Origin: Acidovorax_G lacteus
Lineage (GTDB): Bacteria; Pseudomonadota; Gammaproteobacteria; Burkholderiales; Burkholderiaceae_C
Assembly: GCF_039540375.1 (NCBI RefSeq)
Contig: NZ_BAABEX010000024.1
Span: forward strand, 111,453 to 175,452
DNA: 64,000 bases
Direction of reading: 5' to 3'
The position numbers were made by a program, and so were the translations under genes. Shown one piece after another: positions 1 through 9,750 of this stretch. Each line of letters starts with the position of its first letter. The stretch's first letter is position 1. Below the pieces are notes generated by a model that saw only the letters and a program-made list of their open reading frames with translations, searched no databases and was not told where the DNA came from.

Positions 1-573
1 CATGAAGCGCCACACCGCGAGCACCAGCAGGGTACAAAACGCGGCCACGAGGTCGTCCCACAGAATGCCCCAGCCACCGCGCCAGCCCAGACCCTTGAAG
101 CAGGCGTCGGCCCAGGCCACCGGGCCGGGTTTGACGGCGTCGAAAAAGCGGAACAGCGCAAACGCGGCGAGCTGGCCCCAGCCGCCCATGGGCATGGCCA
201 GCCAGAGCACGATCCAGAACGCCACGACTTCGTCCCACACGATGCTGCCCGGATCGGCCATACCCAAGTGGCGTGCCGTGAGCGTGCAGGCCCACCAGCC
301 CAGCGGCAGCGCGACCGCGATGGCCAGCCCCAGCCCCCAGGCCCCAAGGCCATACCACAGCAGCAAGCCCGACAGCCAGGCCCACAGCGTGCCCACGGTG
401 CCCGGGGCCACGCGCGACAGGCCCGCGCCGAAGCCCAGCGCAATCCAGTGCGCGGGGTGGGCGAGCATGAAGCCCACGCTGGCGCGCCGCGGTGCGGCAG
501 GCGGGGTGCCGCGCGGCGGCGGCAGGGTGGAGGCCACAGGTTCGGCCAGCGGATCAGGGGCGTGCGGGGTCAT
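1..573 (-). CDS. pgpA: Phosphatidylglycerophosphatase A (3' end outside window)
   Basis: The enzyme dephosphorylates phosphatidylglycerol phosphate at the inner membrane to make phosphatidylglycerol. 191 codons are visible on the minus strand from an ATG at 571-573, and the frame runs off the left edge, so the C-terminus is missing. The family signature GLSRVAPGTVGTLWAW lies at about residues 51-66. The acidic motif DPGSIVWDEVV (Asp107, Asp114, Glu115) and a second acidic pair, WDD near 172-174, follow. Hydrophobic segments fit a small polytopic membrane protein. The Pro/Arg-rich first 30 residues are not conserved in the family, so a later start is possible. In related genomes pgpA usually follows thiL directly; here thiL is about 10 kb away. 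Confidence 0.9.
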   Translation of the reverse strand, partial: MTPHAPDPLAEPVASTLPPPRGTPPAAPRRASVGFMLAHPAHWIALGFGAGLSRVAPGTVGTLWAWLSGLLLWYGLGAWGLGLAIAVALPLGWWACTLTARHLGMADPGSIVWDEVVAFWIVLWLAMPMGGWGQLAAFALFRFFDAVKPGPVAWADACFKGLGWRGGWGILWDDLVAAFCTLLVLAVWRFM

Positions 574-744
574 GCAAAGCGGCGGGCAGACAGCGCCCGG
601 GCGGCCACATGCCGCACGGGGCGGCCCTGATTGTCGGGCCAATCGACGCGGCGCGCAGCCGCCGGGGCACCCGGGCTGGCATCGGCCTCCAAGCAGTAGC
701 GGCCACACGGCGCGGGCCGCAGCGGCTGCGCACGACAACGAGGC

Positions 745-2403
745 TCAGGGCTTTTCGACCACCGCCAGGTCGCGCGGATAGCGCACCCAGTGCTCGGCGC
801 TGAAGCTGGCCGTGGTGCCGGGGGCCAGTTCCTGTCGCCAGGCCACCAGGCCGGGCTGGCGGTTCCAGGCGGCATCGACCACCGGGGGCTGGTAGCGCGA
901 CTCGATCTCGATGCGCTCGTGGCGCGACAGCGGTGCGGCATGCAGCACCTGCAGCGTCACCGGGCTGCGGTGGCGGCTTTCGATGCGGTAGTCGCGGCGC
1001 AGGCGGCGCTCGGTGCGCGTGCCACCAAAACCGGCGGTTGCCGTCTGGTCCTGCGGAGTGTCGGCCTGCACCACCAGCAGCTCGTCCCGGCCAAAGGACA
1101 GCGCCCAGGGGCTGGCCGCGCCATCCAGCCGGCCCGTGCCCGCCTGGCTGCCGTCGCGCAGCAGCGTGACGCTCGCACTGGGCCAGACGCCGGGGGGCGT
1201 GGGCAGTTCGGCCACCACGTACGCCACCGGCTCCACCGCCGGGGCCACGCGGCTGAGCACGGTGGCGGGCAGGGTCACGGTCTCCAGGGTGAGGGCGACT
1301 TTTTCGCTGCCCGAGGGCACGGTGATGCGCTGCGGCACGCTGAACTCGGTGGCAAAGCGGCCCTCGGTCACGGTCACATCAAAGCTTGGGGGCGGGGCTT
1401 CGGCTGCGCGTGCCAGCATCACCGGAGCGGGTGCCGGCATTGCCAGGTTTGCGGCCGCAGCGGCAGGTGTGGGCGGCGGCGGGGGCGGCGCCACATCCCA
1501 GGTGCTGCTGCGCGGCAGGCGGCCCTGCGTGGCGCGCAGCGACTGGCCGGTGGAAAGCACCAGCGGCACCTGGACCCAGTCTTCGCCGCTGGCTTGCGCC
1601 ACCAGGGCCTGGCGCTCCATCGTGACGGTGCGGCGCGCCGTGTCGAGGCTGGCGCGGTAGGTGGGCTGCCAGCCCGGGCCGCGCAGGGTGTAGGCCAGGC
1701 GCAGATCGCCGTCGCGCTCGGCCGCTACGCGCAGGGTGACCGTGGTCACGCGCGAGCGCTGCTGCGCCGTGCGGTCGCGCTCGGCCTGCAAGGGACGCAG
1801 CGACTGCTCCAGCGCCTGCAGGCGGCGCTCGATCTGGTGGCTGCGCGTCTGGGCCTCCAGCGTGGCGCGGCGCAGCGCGTCGGCCGTGGCTCCGATCTGG
1901 CCAGGCGCCGGTACCGGGCCGACTCCGCCAGCGGCGGAGGCCGACGCGGGCTGCGCAGGCAAGCCGGCCACGCTGCGCAGGTAGCCCTGGGCCACCTGCT
2001 CGGCCATGGCCTCGGCGCGTACCTGGGCGATCTGGTCTTCCAGCGCGCGAATGCGGCCGTCGAGCGCACTGGCGCAGCTGGGCTGGGCCTCGCGCTCCTC
2101 GGTGCGCACCTGCAACTCGCCCCAGCGGATGCCCGCATCGGCATCGACCTGCAGGGTTTGCGCGTCGATGCCCGCAGGCAGACAGGTGAGCGTGAGGCTG
2201 CGCGCGCCCGTGGCCACGCGCACCGTGCGCTCGACCACGGCACTGCCCGCATACACCGTGACGCGGCTGAGGCGCGAAGCGTGCGGACCCTCGGCCGCGG
2301 GCACGGTCTGCGCGGTCGCCAGGCCTGCCAGCAGGCCGGTACAGGCGCCCAGCAGCAGAACGTTGCGGGCGATCTGCCGACCGGGATGGATGGAACATGT
2401 CAT
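745..2403 (-). CDS. DUF4140/DUF4139 (mucoidy-inhibitor MuiA-like) protein
   Basis: This 552-residue protein belongs to the mucoidy inhibitor A family (DUF4140 at the N-terminus, DUF4139 at the C-terminus), whose biochemical role is unknown. A signal peptide or anchor (RNVLLLGACTGLLAGLATAQ) is followed by the VTVYAGSAVVERTV family start. A coiled-coil-prone stretch rich in Ala, Glu, Arg and Gln covers about residues 110-210. A beta-rich C-terminal half follows, with a proline run (PPPPPPTP) near residue 305. The predicted location is the periplasm or outer membrane. Its ATG overlaps the stop of the upstream hybrid kinase gene (ATGA), so it is probably translationally coupled and co-regulated with that signalling system. 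Family assignment is secure; function is not. Confidence 0.85.
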   Translation of the reverse strand: MTCSIHPGRQIARNVLLLGACTGLLAGLATAQTVPAAEGPHASRLSRVTVYAGSAVVERTVRVATGARSLTLTCLPAGIDAQTLQVDADAGIRWGELQVRTEEREAQPSCASALDGRIRALEDQIAQVRAEAMAEQVAQGYLRSVAGLPAQPASASAAGGVGPVPAPGQIGATADALRRATLEAQTRSHQIERRLQALEQSLRPLQAERDRTAQQRSRVTTVTLRVAAERDGDLRLAYTLRGPGWQPTYRASLDTARRTVTMERQALVAQASGEDWVQVPLVLSTGQSLRATQGRLPRSSTWDVAPPPPPPTPAAAAANLAMPAPAPVMLARAAEAPPPSFDVTVTEGRFATEFSVPQRITVPSGSEKVALTLETVTLPATVLSRVAPAVEPVAYVVAELPTPPGVWPSASVTLLRDGSQAGTGRLDGAASPWALSFGRDELLVVQADTPQDQTATAGFGGTRTERRLRRDYRIESRHRSPVTLQVLHAAPLSRHERIEIESRYQPPVVDAAWNRQPGLVAWRQELAPGTTASFSAEHWVRYPRDLAVVEKP

Positions 2404-5400
2404 GCGAAATCTCCAGGGGAGCGGGCCTGTGCCAGGGGCGGGGGAGCGGGGGGCGGCAGCACCAGCCCGGTGGCTGCCAGGCCCTGGTGCATCAGACGAT
2501 GGGCCTCGTCAAAGTCGTACGCACGTGCGGCGGTGAGCACATCGGTCAGCGCCACACCCAGCACCTGCGCCCAGGCATCGGCCTCGCGCTCCAGGTCGCC
2601 CACACTGGCGAAATCGCCAATGCGCAGACGCTCGAGCATGGCCAGGCAGCGATCCGGCGAGGGCACAGCCACGCCCGTGGCAGCAGGCGCCCCACCCGAG
2701 GCCCCGGAGAGCGCCGCCTGCACGCCTGCGACCAGGGCCTGCAGGGGCGTGGCCAGGCGCTCCAACAGCGGCGCGATGGCCGCCATATCGGCACCCGCCA
2801 GCAGCGCCTGCTCCAGCGCCGCCGCATCGCCCTGCACGCCCGCCGCCCCCACCTGGCCCGCCACGCCCTTGAGCGAATGGGCCAGGCGCACCGCAGTGTC
2901 GCGGTCGGCCTGTTGCAGCGCCGCACGCACGGCCTCCACCGCCCCGGACTGGCTGTGCGCAAAGCGTTGCAGCAGCGAGCGGTACAGCGCATCGCGCCCC
3001 AAGGCACGGCGAAGGCCCGCCGCAGCATCCAGCCCGGGTACGGCCTGCAACTGCGCGAGCAGGGCTTGCGCATCGGCGCTGGGCTCGGGCGAGGCTGGCC
3101 CTGGTGCGTGCGGCGCCGTGGCATGCCGCGCCGGAATCCAGCGCAGCAGCGCACGCGCCAGCACATCGGGATCAATGGGCTTGGGCACGTGGTCGTTCAT
3201 GCCTGCGTCCAGGCAGCGGCGACGGTCGCTGTCCATGGCATTGGCCGTCATCGCGATGATGGGCAGATCGCTCCACCGGGCCTGCTTGCGGATCTCGCGC
3301 GTGGCCGTGAAGCCGTCCATCACCGGCATTTGCAGGTCCATGAGCACTGCGTCGTAGATGCTGTGTTCAAGACGCTGCAGCGCCTGTGCGCCATCGGCCG
3401 CAAGGTCCACGGCCAGGCCTTCGGCGGCCAGCAGTTCGCAGGCCACCTCCTGGTTGAGCAGGTTGTCTTCCACCAGCAGCACCCGGGCGCCTGCAATGCG
3501 GTCCAGCCCCATGCCCTGCGCCGCCCCCGGGGCTGGCGCACTGGCCCGTACGCTGGCCGGGCGGCTTGAGCCCAGCGCCTGCATGGCCGCATCGAACAGA
3601 TGCGAGGCCGCCACAGGCTTGGTGAGCACCTGCGCCACGCCACACTGGCGCGCCTCGCGCAACAGGTCTTCGCGCTCCTGGCCCGTGACCATCACGATCT
3701 GCGGCCGGTGCGTCAGGGGCAAGGCCTGCAGCGCGCGCGCGGTTGCAATGCCATCAGGCGCTGGCATCTGCCAGTCCAGAAAGACCAGTTCAAAGGGTTC
3801 CCCCGCCTCTTGTGCACGCCGCACGGCATCGATGGCCTCGGTACCAGACGCCGCCTGGGCGACCACGAAGGTCATGCTGCGCAACTGATCGGCCAGCACG
3901 TCGCGGGCCGCCGCGTGGTCGTCGACCACCAGCACATGGCGGCCGCGCAGATCCGGCTCGGGCAGGTGGGGCACGGCGGCTTGCGAGCCCCGGGCCACGC
4001 GCACCGTGAACCAAAAGCGCGAACCTACCCCCGGCGTGCTCTCGACCCCCACGTCCCCCCCCATGAGCTGCGCCAGGCTCTTGCTGATGGCCAGGCCCAG
4101 TCCGGTGCCACCGTACTTGCGCGTGGTCGAGGTGTCGGCCTGCTCAAAGCTGCGGAACAGCCGCTGCTGGTGCTCGGCGTCGATACCGATGCCGGTGTCC
4201 TGCACCTCCAGGCGCAACAGCAGCTCGTCGCCCTGGGCCATCACGAGCCGCACACGCAGGGCGATCTCACCCTGCTCGGTGAACTTCACGGCGTTGTTCA
4301 CGTAGTTGAGCAGCACCTGACTGATGCGCAGTGGATCACCCACCAGCTGCAAGGGCACATCGGCACCGGTGTCCACAATGAACTCCAGCCCCTTGGCCAG
4401 CACCTTGTCCATCACGAAGGTGCCCACCTGGTGCAACAAGTCCTCGAGGTTGAACTCCACGCGCTCGACCGAGAGCTTGCCCGCCTCGATCTTCGAGAAG
4501 TCCAGGATGTCGTTGATCAGCCCCAGCAGGTGCTGGCTGGAGCCGCGGATCTTGTGCAGGTAGTCCTGCTGCTTGTCCGACAGGGGTGTTTTGGCCAGCA
4601 GATGCGACATGCCCACGATCGAGTTCATGGGCGTGCGAATCTCGTGGCTCATGTTGGCCAGAAAGTCGGCCTTGGAACGGGCCGCGTCCTCGGCCAGCTT
4701 GCGGGCGCGCTTGAGCTCGTCCATCACGGCGTGTTCAATGCTGATGTCGTCCACCATGACCACCCGGCCACGGCTCAGATCACCCGCGTCCAGCGCGCGG
4801 ACCGACAGACGCACCCAGAACGTGCTGTCGTCGCGACGGCGTGCCAGCTGCTCCATCGAGAAGGTTTCGCCGTGGGCCAGACGCTGCTCGATGCTCTCGG
4901 TCTCATGGCGCCATGCCGACTCTTCTGCGTACAGCATCTGCACCGGCTGGCCGTGCAGCGCCCCCCGTTCGTAGCCCAGCATCTCTTCCAGCCGACGGTT
5001 GCATTGCAGAACGCGCCCGTCCTGTTCCAGCAGGATGCCCAGGCTGGCGGCATCCAGAATCGCCTGCTGCTGGGCATTGGCCCGCTGCAGTTGCTCGGTG
5101 GCGGTGCGCTCAGCGGTCACGTCCACAATCACCCCTGCAAGCCCCCGCGAGGGATCTTGGCGGTCCATCACCTGAGCGGACATATGGCCCCAGAAGCGCG
5201 ATCCGTCGCGGCGCACCAGCTCGCGCACCCCCTCAAAGTACCCGGTCTCGGCGAGCGCCCGGGACAGCGCTGCGCCCACGTCGCTGTAGGCGTCTTCATC
5301 GGGGTACCACAGGCGTGTCTGCTGGCCCTGCATCTCGCCTGGCCCATAGCCGAACAGAGTCTCCAGCGCACGGTTGCAGCGCAGGATGGTGCGGCCCTTG

Positions 5401-7304
5401 ACGAACACGAGACCCACCGTGGCCGCATCGAACAGGGCCTGTTGCTCGGCGTTGGCTTCCTTCAGGGTCTGGGCCATGGCAGCCAGCGCGGCAGTGCGCT
5501 CGGCCACCGTGGCCTCCAGGCTCTGCTGGTGCGCCGCCAGCGCCCGCTCCGCACGCTTTTGTGCGGTGATGTCGTCCCATACCACATGCAGCACCACACG
5601 GCCGTCCTGCTGCAGCGCCGTCAGCAGCACACGGGCCGTGAACAGGGAGCCATCGTCACGGCGGTGCTCCCATTCGAAGGCATGGGCACCGCGCTCGATG
5701 GCCAGGTGCATCATGCGCAGCCCCTTGGCCAAGGACGACTCGCCGTCGGGCTGATGGGCTGGCGACATCTCGATGAGCGAGCGCCCCAGCAGTTGATCGG
5801 CATCCTGAAGGTGCAGCAAACCAAGCGAGGCAGCGTTGACCGCGATGACCTTGCGATCGGCCACGAGCACGCTGGGCTGGTGCGTGAGTTCAAACAGGTT
5901 GCGGAACTGGGCCTCGCTCTGCTGCAAGCGTTCTTCGGCCGCACGGCGCTGCAGCATGCCCGCCATGCGCTCGGCCACGGCATCGATGAGCTCACGCTCT
6001 TCGTGCAGGAACGGGCCGTCGTCCTGCACCGGCGATGCAAAGCGGTAGGCCACCGTCACGCGGCCGCGCACGGTACTACCCACGCGAATGTCGGCACTGA
6101 GCTGGGCCACGGCGCCCTGCAGGCTGCCCGTTTCGGCCCCGACGCCATCGATCTCGACCCGGGCCACGGCCATGTCAGGGTGCAACCAGCCCATGGGCAG
6201 AAGCCGCGCCACCTGCTCCAGCACGTCGGCCATGGGGCGCGAAAGATCCTCGCTTGCACGGAACACGGCATACAGGCAGCGCTGCTCTTTCACGCGTTCG
6301 CGCAGCACGGTCTGGGCCTGCATCAGGTCGGCGGTGCGCCGCTGCACCTCACTGCGCATGGAGCGCACCCAGATCACAAGCAGCAGCACCAGCGTGGCCA
6401 GCACGCCCCCCGCAATGCCCAGGTGGCGCAGGACAGCAGGCTGCTCGGGCTGCGGCACGGGGGCGCCGAGCCAGCGGTTCTCGATGCGCCGCCGCTCGGC
6501 CAGACCCACCCGCGCCCAACCCTCCGTCACGCGGGCAAAGGTGGCGCGATCACCGCGGCGCACAGCCCAGTGCCCTGTGGCGGAATAGAGCGGCGGTGTA
6601 TGGCGAAACGACTCGGACGCCCCGAGGCGCCCCAGGTGGTAGTTGGCCTGCACCGTATGGGCACAAAACACCCGCACCTCCTGCCGGACGGCGGCCTCCA
6701 CCATCTCGCCGTAGCTGCGGTAGGTTTGGATGCTTGGGATACCAGCCGCCAGCAGATGGGTTTGGCAGGCATCGCCCGCCCCCACACCCACCACGTAGCC
6801 CCGTGCCGTGGCCGCATCCACAATGCCAGCGATGCTTGCATCGTGGTACAGGGCCACGTCGAGTTGCATGTACGGCTCGGAAAATTCGTAGCGGCGGCGG
6901 CGCTCCTCGGTGACCGTGATGCCGTCGATCACATCGGCCTGTCCTGCATCCAGCTGGGCCAGCGCATCGGCCCATGCCGTGGCCACAAACTGCACCGGCT
7001 GGCCGGTGCGTTGGCTCCACAGCGTCCACAAGTCCACATACAAGCCGCGCAGAACGCCATCGCCGTCCCGAAAAGCCAGCGGCGGGAACTGATCGTTCAG
7101 AGCCACCCGCAACGCAGGCCCTGCCGGCACAGAGGCCGGGGAGGCCAACGCGTCGGCCGGGCTCGGCACGGACTCGGTGGCCCGCACGGGCAGCACCAGC
7201 AACAGACCCGCCAGCGCGACGGCCAGCGACAGCCGTGGCGCGCATACCGCGCACCATCCGGCCCACCGCCAGAACGCCCCGTGCCTGCGCCCTGCCGCAC
7301 TCAC
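2400..7304 (-). CDS. Hybrid sensor histidine kinase with SBP sensor, PAS domains, two receivers and HPt
   Basis: This 1634-residue membrane-bound phosphorelay protein is larger than most of its family. In order there are a signal peptide (to about residue 43), a periplasmic solute-binding-type domain (bacterial family 3, starting LRVALNDQFPPLAF), a transmembrane helix (GGVLATLVLLLVIWV), a GAF-like stretch and three PAS-type domains. A HisKA domain follows (FLANMSHEIRTPMN, phospho-acceptor His887), then an HATPase with the DTGIGI and GTGLGLAI boxes. The first receiver has Asp1177 (FLDWQMP), the second Asp1323 (MDLQMPVMDG), and an HPt domain has AHSLKG with His1476. It probably binds a small periplasmic ligand such as an amino acid. 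The start and stop each overlap a neighbour by 4 bp, which makes the HD-GYP regulator upstream its likely output. Confidence 0.93.
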   Translation of the reverse strand: MSAAGRRHGAFWRWAGWCAVCAPRLSLAVALAGLLLVLPVRATESVPSPADALASPASVPAGPALRVALNDQFPPLAFRDGDGVLRGLYVDLWTLWSQRTGQPVQFVATAWADALAQLDAGQADVIDGITVTEERRRRYEFSEPYMQLDVALYHDASIAGIVDAATARGYVVGVGAGDACQTHLLAAGIPSIQTYRSYGEMVEAAVRQEVRVFCAHTVQANYHLGRLGASESFRHTPPLYSATGHWAVRRGDRATFARVTEGWARVGLAERRRIENRWLGAPVPQPEQPAVLRHLGIAGGVLATLVLLLVIWVRSMRSEVQRRTADLMQAQTVLRERVKEQRCLYAVFRASEDLSRPMADVLEQVARLLPMGWLHPDMAVARVEIDGVGAETGSLQGAVAQLSADIRVGSTVRGRVTVAYRFASPVQDDGPFLHEERELIDAVAERMAGMLQRRAAEERLQQSEAQFRNLFELTHQPSVLVADRKVIAVNAASLGLLHLQDADQLLGRSLIEMSPAHQPDGESSLAKGLRMMHLAIERGAHAFEWEHRRDDGSLFTARVLLTALQQDGRVVLHVVWDDITAQKRAERALAAHQQSLEATVAERTAALAAMAQTLKEANAEQQALFDAATVGLVFVKGRTILRCNRALETLFGYGPGEMQGQQTRLWYPDEDAYSDVGAALSRALAETGYFEGVRELVRRDGSRFWGHMSAQVMDRQDPSRGLAGVIVDVTAERTATEQLQRANAQQQAILDAASLGILLEQDGRVLQCNRRLEEMLGYERGALHGQPVQMLYAEESAWRHETESIEQRLAHGETFSMEQLARRRDDSTFWVRLSVRALDAGDLSRGRVVMVDDISIEHAVMDELKRARKLAEDAARSKADFLANMSHEIRTPMNSIVGMSHLLAKTPLSDKQQDYLHKIRGSSQHLLGLINDILDFSKIEAGKLSVERVEFNLEDLLHQVGTFVMDKVLAKGLEFIVDTGADVPLQLVGDPLRISQVLLNYVNNAVKFTEQGEIALRVRLVMAQGDELLLRLEVQDTGIGIDAEHQQRLFRSFEQADTSTTRKYGGTGLGLAISKSLAQLMGGDVGVESTPGVGSRFWFTVRVARGSQAAVPHLPEPDLRGRHVLVVDDHAAARDVLADQLRSMTFVVAQAASGTEAIDAVRRAQEAGEPFELVFLDWQMPAPDGIATARALQALPLTHRPQIVMVTGQEREDLLREARQCGVAQVLTKPVAASHLFDAAMQALGSSRPASVRASAPAPGAAQGMGLDRIAGARVLLVEDNLLNQEVACELLAAEGLAVDLAADGAQALQRLEHSIYDAVLMDLQMPVMDGFTATREIRKQARWSDLPIIAMTANAMDSDRRRCLDAGMNDHVPKPIDPDVLARALLRWIPARHATAPHAPGPASPEPSADAQALLAQLQAVPGLDAAAGLRRALGRDALYRSLLQRFAHSQSGAVEAVRAALQQADRDTAVRLAHSLKGVAGQVGAAGVQGDAAALEQALLAGADMAAIAPLLERLATPLQALVAGVQAALSGASGGAPAATGVAVPSPDRCLAMLERLRIGDFASVGDLEREADAWAQVLGVALTDVLTAARAYDFDEAHRLMHQGLAATGLVLPPPAPPPLAQARSPGDFA

Positions 7305-8476
7305 TGTGCGGCTCCATCACCCAGGCGCAAGGACGGATCCGCCAACTGCTCTGCAATCGCCTCAAAGGTGTCACGGCAGGCGAGGTAAGCGTCCACCACG
7401 TCGGGATCGAAATGCGTGCCGCGGCCCTGCAAGATGATCTGGTGCGCCTGCTCCCGGGGCATGGCCGCCTTGTACACGCGGCGGCAGGTAAGCGCGTCGT
7501 ACACGTCGGCCAGCGCCATCAGCCGCCCGCACACCGGAATGTCGTCGCCTGCCAGGCCCGCGGGATAGCCGCCACCGTCCCAACGCTCGTGGTGGCTGCG
7601 CGCAATGGCGCTGGCCACCCGCAGGAAGGCAAAGGCCCCTGACACATCGGCAAGCGCCGGGGCTCCGGCGGCCTCCTGGACATCGCGCAGCGCCTTGTCG
7701 ATGGCATCGGCCCCAATGGCTGCGTGGGTGCGCATCACGGCCATCTCTTCGTCGTCCAGTCGGCCCGGCTTGCGCAGGATGGCATCCGGAATGCCGACCT
7801 TGCCGATGTCGTGCAGGGGCGCGGCCTTCACGATCATGCTGCGCATGGGCCCCTCCAGCGCTGCCGCAAACCGGGGATGCCCAGCCAAGTGATCGGCCAG
7901 CACCTGCACGTAGGCCTGGGTGCGCAGGATGTGGTGTCCGGTCTCCATGTCGCGCGTCTCGGCCAAGGTCGCCAGGGCGCGAATGCTCAGGTCCTGCACG
8001 AGCAGGTTCTCGCGCATGCGGCGGTTGACTTCGGTGTCCAGGCGTTCGTTCTCGCCTGCCAGCCGGTCGCGCGCTGCCTTGAGCTCGAGGTGTGTGCGCA
8101 CGCGCGCCAGCACGATGGCCGGATTGAAGGGCTTGGTGATGTAGTCCACCGCGCCCAGCTCCAGCCCACGCTGCTCGTCCTGATCGGCCGCCATGGCCGT
8201 GACGAACACCACCGGAATGTGCCGCGTGGCCGGGTCGGCCTGCAGGCGCCGCAGCACCTCCAGGCCATCCATGCCGGGCATCATGATGTCGAGCAGCACG
8301 ATCTGCGGACGGGGCTCTGTGGCCACGGCCCGCAGCGCACGCTCACCCGAATTGGCGGCGCGGACCTGGTAATGGGGCTGCAGCAGCTCGCCCAGATACA
8401 TCAGGTTTTCGGGCTGGTCATCGACGATGAGGACGGTCGGCGGTGCGCTGGGCATCGAGGTCGGGGGTGCGGTCAT
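7301..8476 (-). CDS. Response regulator with HD-GYP domain (probable c-di-GMP phosphodiesterase)
   Basis: The 391-residue protein has an N-terminal receiver domain (VLIVDDQPEN; phospho-acceptor Asp63 in LLDIMMPGMDG) and a C-terminal HD-GYP domain. That domain carries the metal-binding PLHDIGKVGIPD (His222, Asp223) and the signature HHERWDGGGYPAGL near residues 292-305. Proteins of this RpfG-like type hydrolyse cyclic-di-GMP, and all residues usually needed are present. A coiled region at about 135-165 links the two domains. The stop codon overlaps the start of the hybrid kinase gene by 4 bp, so phosphotransfer from that kinase's HPt domain is the natural inference. Activity and cognate signal are inferred. 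Confidence 0.92.
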   Translation of the reverse strand: MTAPPTSMPSAPPTVLIVDDQPENLMYLGELLQPHYQVRAANSGERALRAVATEPRPQIVLLDIMMPGMDGLEVLRRLQADPATRHIPVVFVTAMAADQDEQRGLELGAVDYITKPFNPAIVLARVRTHLELKAARDRLAGENERLDTEVNRRMRENLLVQDLSIRALATLAETRDMETGHHILRTQAYVQVLADHLAGHPRFAAALEGPMRSMIVKAAPLHDIGKVGIPDAILRKPGRLDDEEMAVMRTHAAIGADAIDKALRDVQEAAGAPALADVSGAFAFLRVASAIARSHHERWDGGGYPAGLAGDDIPVCGRLMALADVYDALTCRRVYKAAMPREQAHQIILQGRGTHFDPDVVDAYLACRDTFEAIAEQLADPSLRLGDGAAQ

Positions 8477-8544
8477 GAGCGTGCCTGCATGGGTCGTCCG
8501 GGGTGGGGGTCAAGGCAGCCTGTGGTGCGTCTGGCGCGCAGGCG

Positions 8545-9519
8545 TCAAACCATGCTACTCCGGTCGGTGGAGGATGTAACGGCTTGTGTGCGCCGCATCC
8601 GCGAGGCCGGTGCAACGGCGGCTCCCGCGTCGGCCGCCAGGGCTGTCGGCACCTGCTCGGCCAGGAAGTCGTACACGGCACGGATGCCCGGATTGCTGCG
8701 AATCTCCCGGTGCACCGTGAGCCAGATCGGAAGGCGCGGCAGCGGCAGTTGCGGCAGTACCGGCTGCACCTGCGGATCGGTGCGCACCAGGTACTCGGCC
8801 ACGAAGCCAATGCCCAGCCCTGCCCGCACAGCCGCCCAGTAGGCCATCAGGTCGTCGGTGCGAAACCCGAAACGCTCGGGCTGCACCGCGTAGCCCATGG
8901 CGGCAAAGCCGCGCTGGATGTCGGGCTGTCGGTCGTGGCCGACCAGCGCATGGCCCAACAGCTCTTGCGGCGTGCGGGGCGTTCCGCTGCGGCGCAGGTA
9001 GTCGCGGTGGGCGCAGGCACAGATCGTGACCTCGGCGATCTTGCGGGCCACCAGCCCGGTCTGCTCTGGGCGCAACATGCGCAGCGCAATGTCGGCCTCG
9101 CGGCGCAGCAGGTTGCTTACCTCGTTGCTGGAGACCAGCTCGATCTGTACCTGCGGCCACTGCGCGCGCAGGCGCGCCAGCACCGGCGGCAGCAGCACGC
9201 AGGCCACGGGCTGGCTGGCGGTGATGCGCACCGTGCCTTCGACCCCGGTGCGTGCCCCCGCCAGGCTGCGGGCCAGCTGGTGGGCTGCGGCCTCCATGGC
9301 GCGCCCGGATTCCGCCAGGCGCAGCGCCAGCGCTGTCGGGACCAGGCCACGCCCGGTGCGCTCGAACAGGGCGCCCCCCAGCTGCTGCTCCAGCGCAGCC
9401 ACGTGGCGGCCAACCGTGGGCTGGCTCGTGGACAACGCACGCGCCGCTGCCAACAGGCTGCCATGGTCCAGCACGGCCAAAAACGAGCGGATCAGGCTCC
9501 AGTCGAAATCGCTATTCAT
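8545..9519 (-). CDS. LysR-family transcriptional regulator
   Basis: The 324-residue protein has an N-terminal winged helix-turn-helix (residues about 6-65, SLLAAARALSTSQPTVGRHV) and a LysR substrate-binding domain. The ATG at 9517-9519 (MNSDFDWSLIRSF) was chosen because it places the helix-turn-helix at the usual distance from the N-terminus; an upstream in-frame ATG would add 32 atypical residues. It is divergent from the nitroreductase-like gene at 9751, which is the most likely target by the usual LysR arrangement. The inducer is unknown. Confidence 0.88.
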   Translation of the reverse strand: MNSDFDWSLIRSFLAVLDHGSLLAAARALSTSQPTVGRHVAALEQQLGGALFERTGRGLVPTALALRLAESGRAMEAAAHQLARSLAGARTGVEGTVRITASQPVACVLLPPVLARLRAQWPQVQIELVSSNEVSNLLRREADIALRMLRPEQTGLVARKIAEVTICACAHRDYLRRSGTPRTPQELLGHALVGHDRQPDIQRGFAAMGYAVQPERFGFRTDDLMAYWAAVRAGLGIGFVAEYLVRTDPQVQPVLPQLPLPRLPIWLTVHREIRSNPGIRAVYDFLAEQVPTALAADAGAAVAPASRMRRTQAVTSSTDRSSMV

Positions 9520-9750
9520 TCTTGTATAGCTGAGAGGCAGTTTCAGCCAATTGTGTGGTGAGCGCATCGTTTCCACAATGCCTGCAACACCCCCGACCTG
9601 CCGGTTCATTGACATGCATCACGCCAATACGCCAACGCCCATCCTGCCGCCCGCTGGCATCGGCCGCACCGCTGCGGCGCACGCATGAGGCACCAACCGG
9701 GCAGACCCAACACCCCATTCCTTGCCTTGACCCCCTTGAAGGAGAACACC

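Noticed and set aside
1..781. Rightward 259-residue frame at the left edge
   Set aside because: It is antisense to pgpA, which has clear family motifs on the other strand.
790..3357. Very long open frame antisense to the DUF4139 and kinase genes
   Set aside because: High-GC coding DNA gives long open frames on the opposite strand; the translation is low-complexity His/Arg/Gly-rich with no domain. The same reasoning removes 3600-7388, 7724-8842, 11284-12357 and similar frames.
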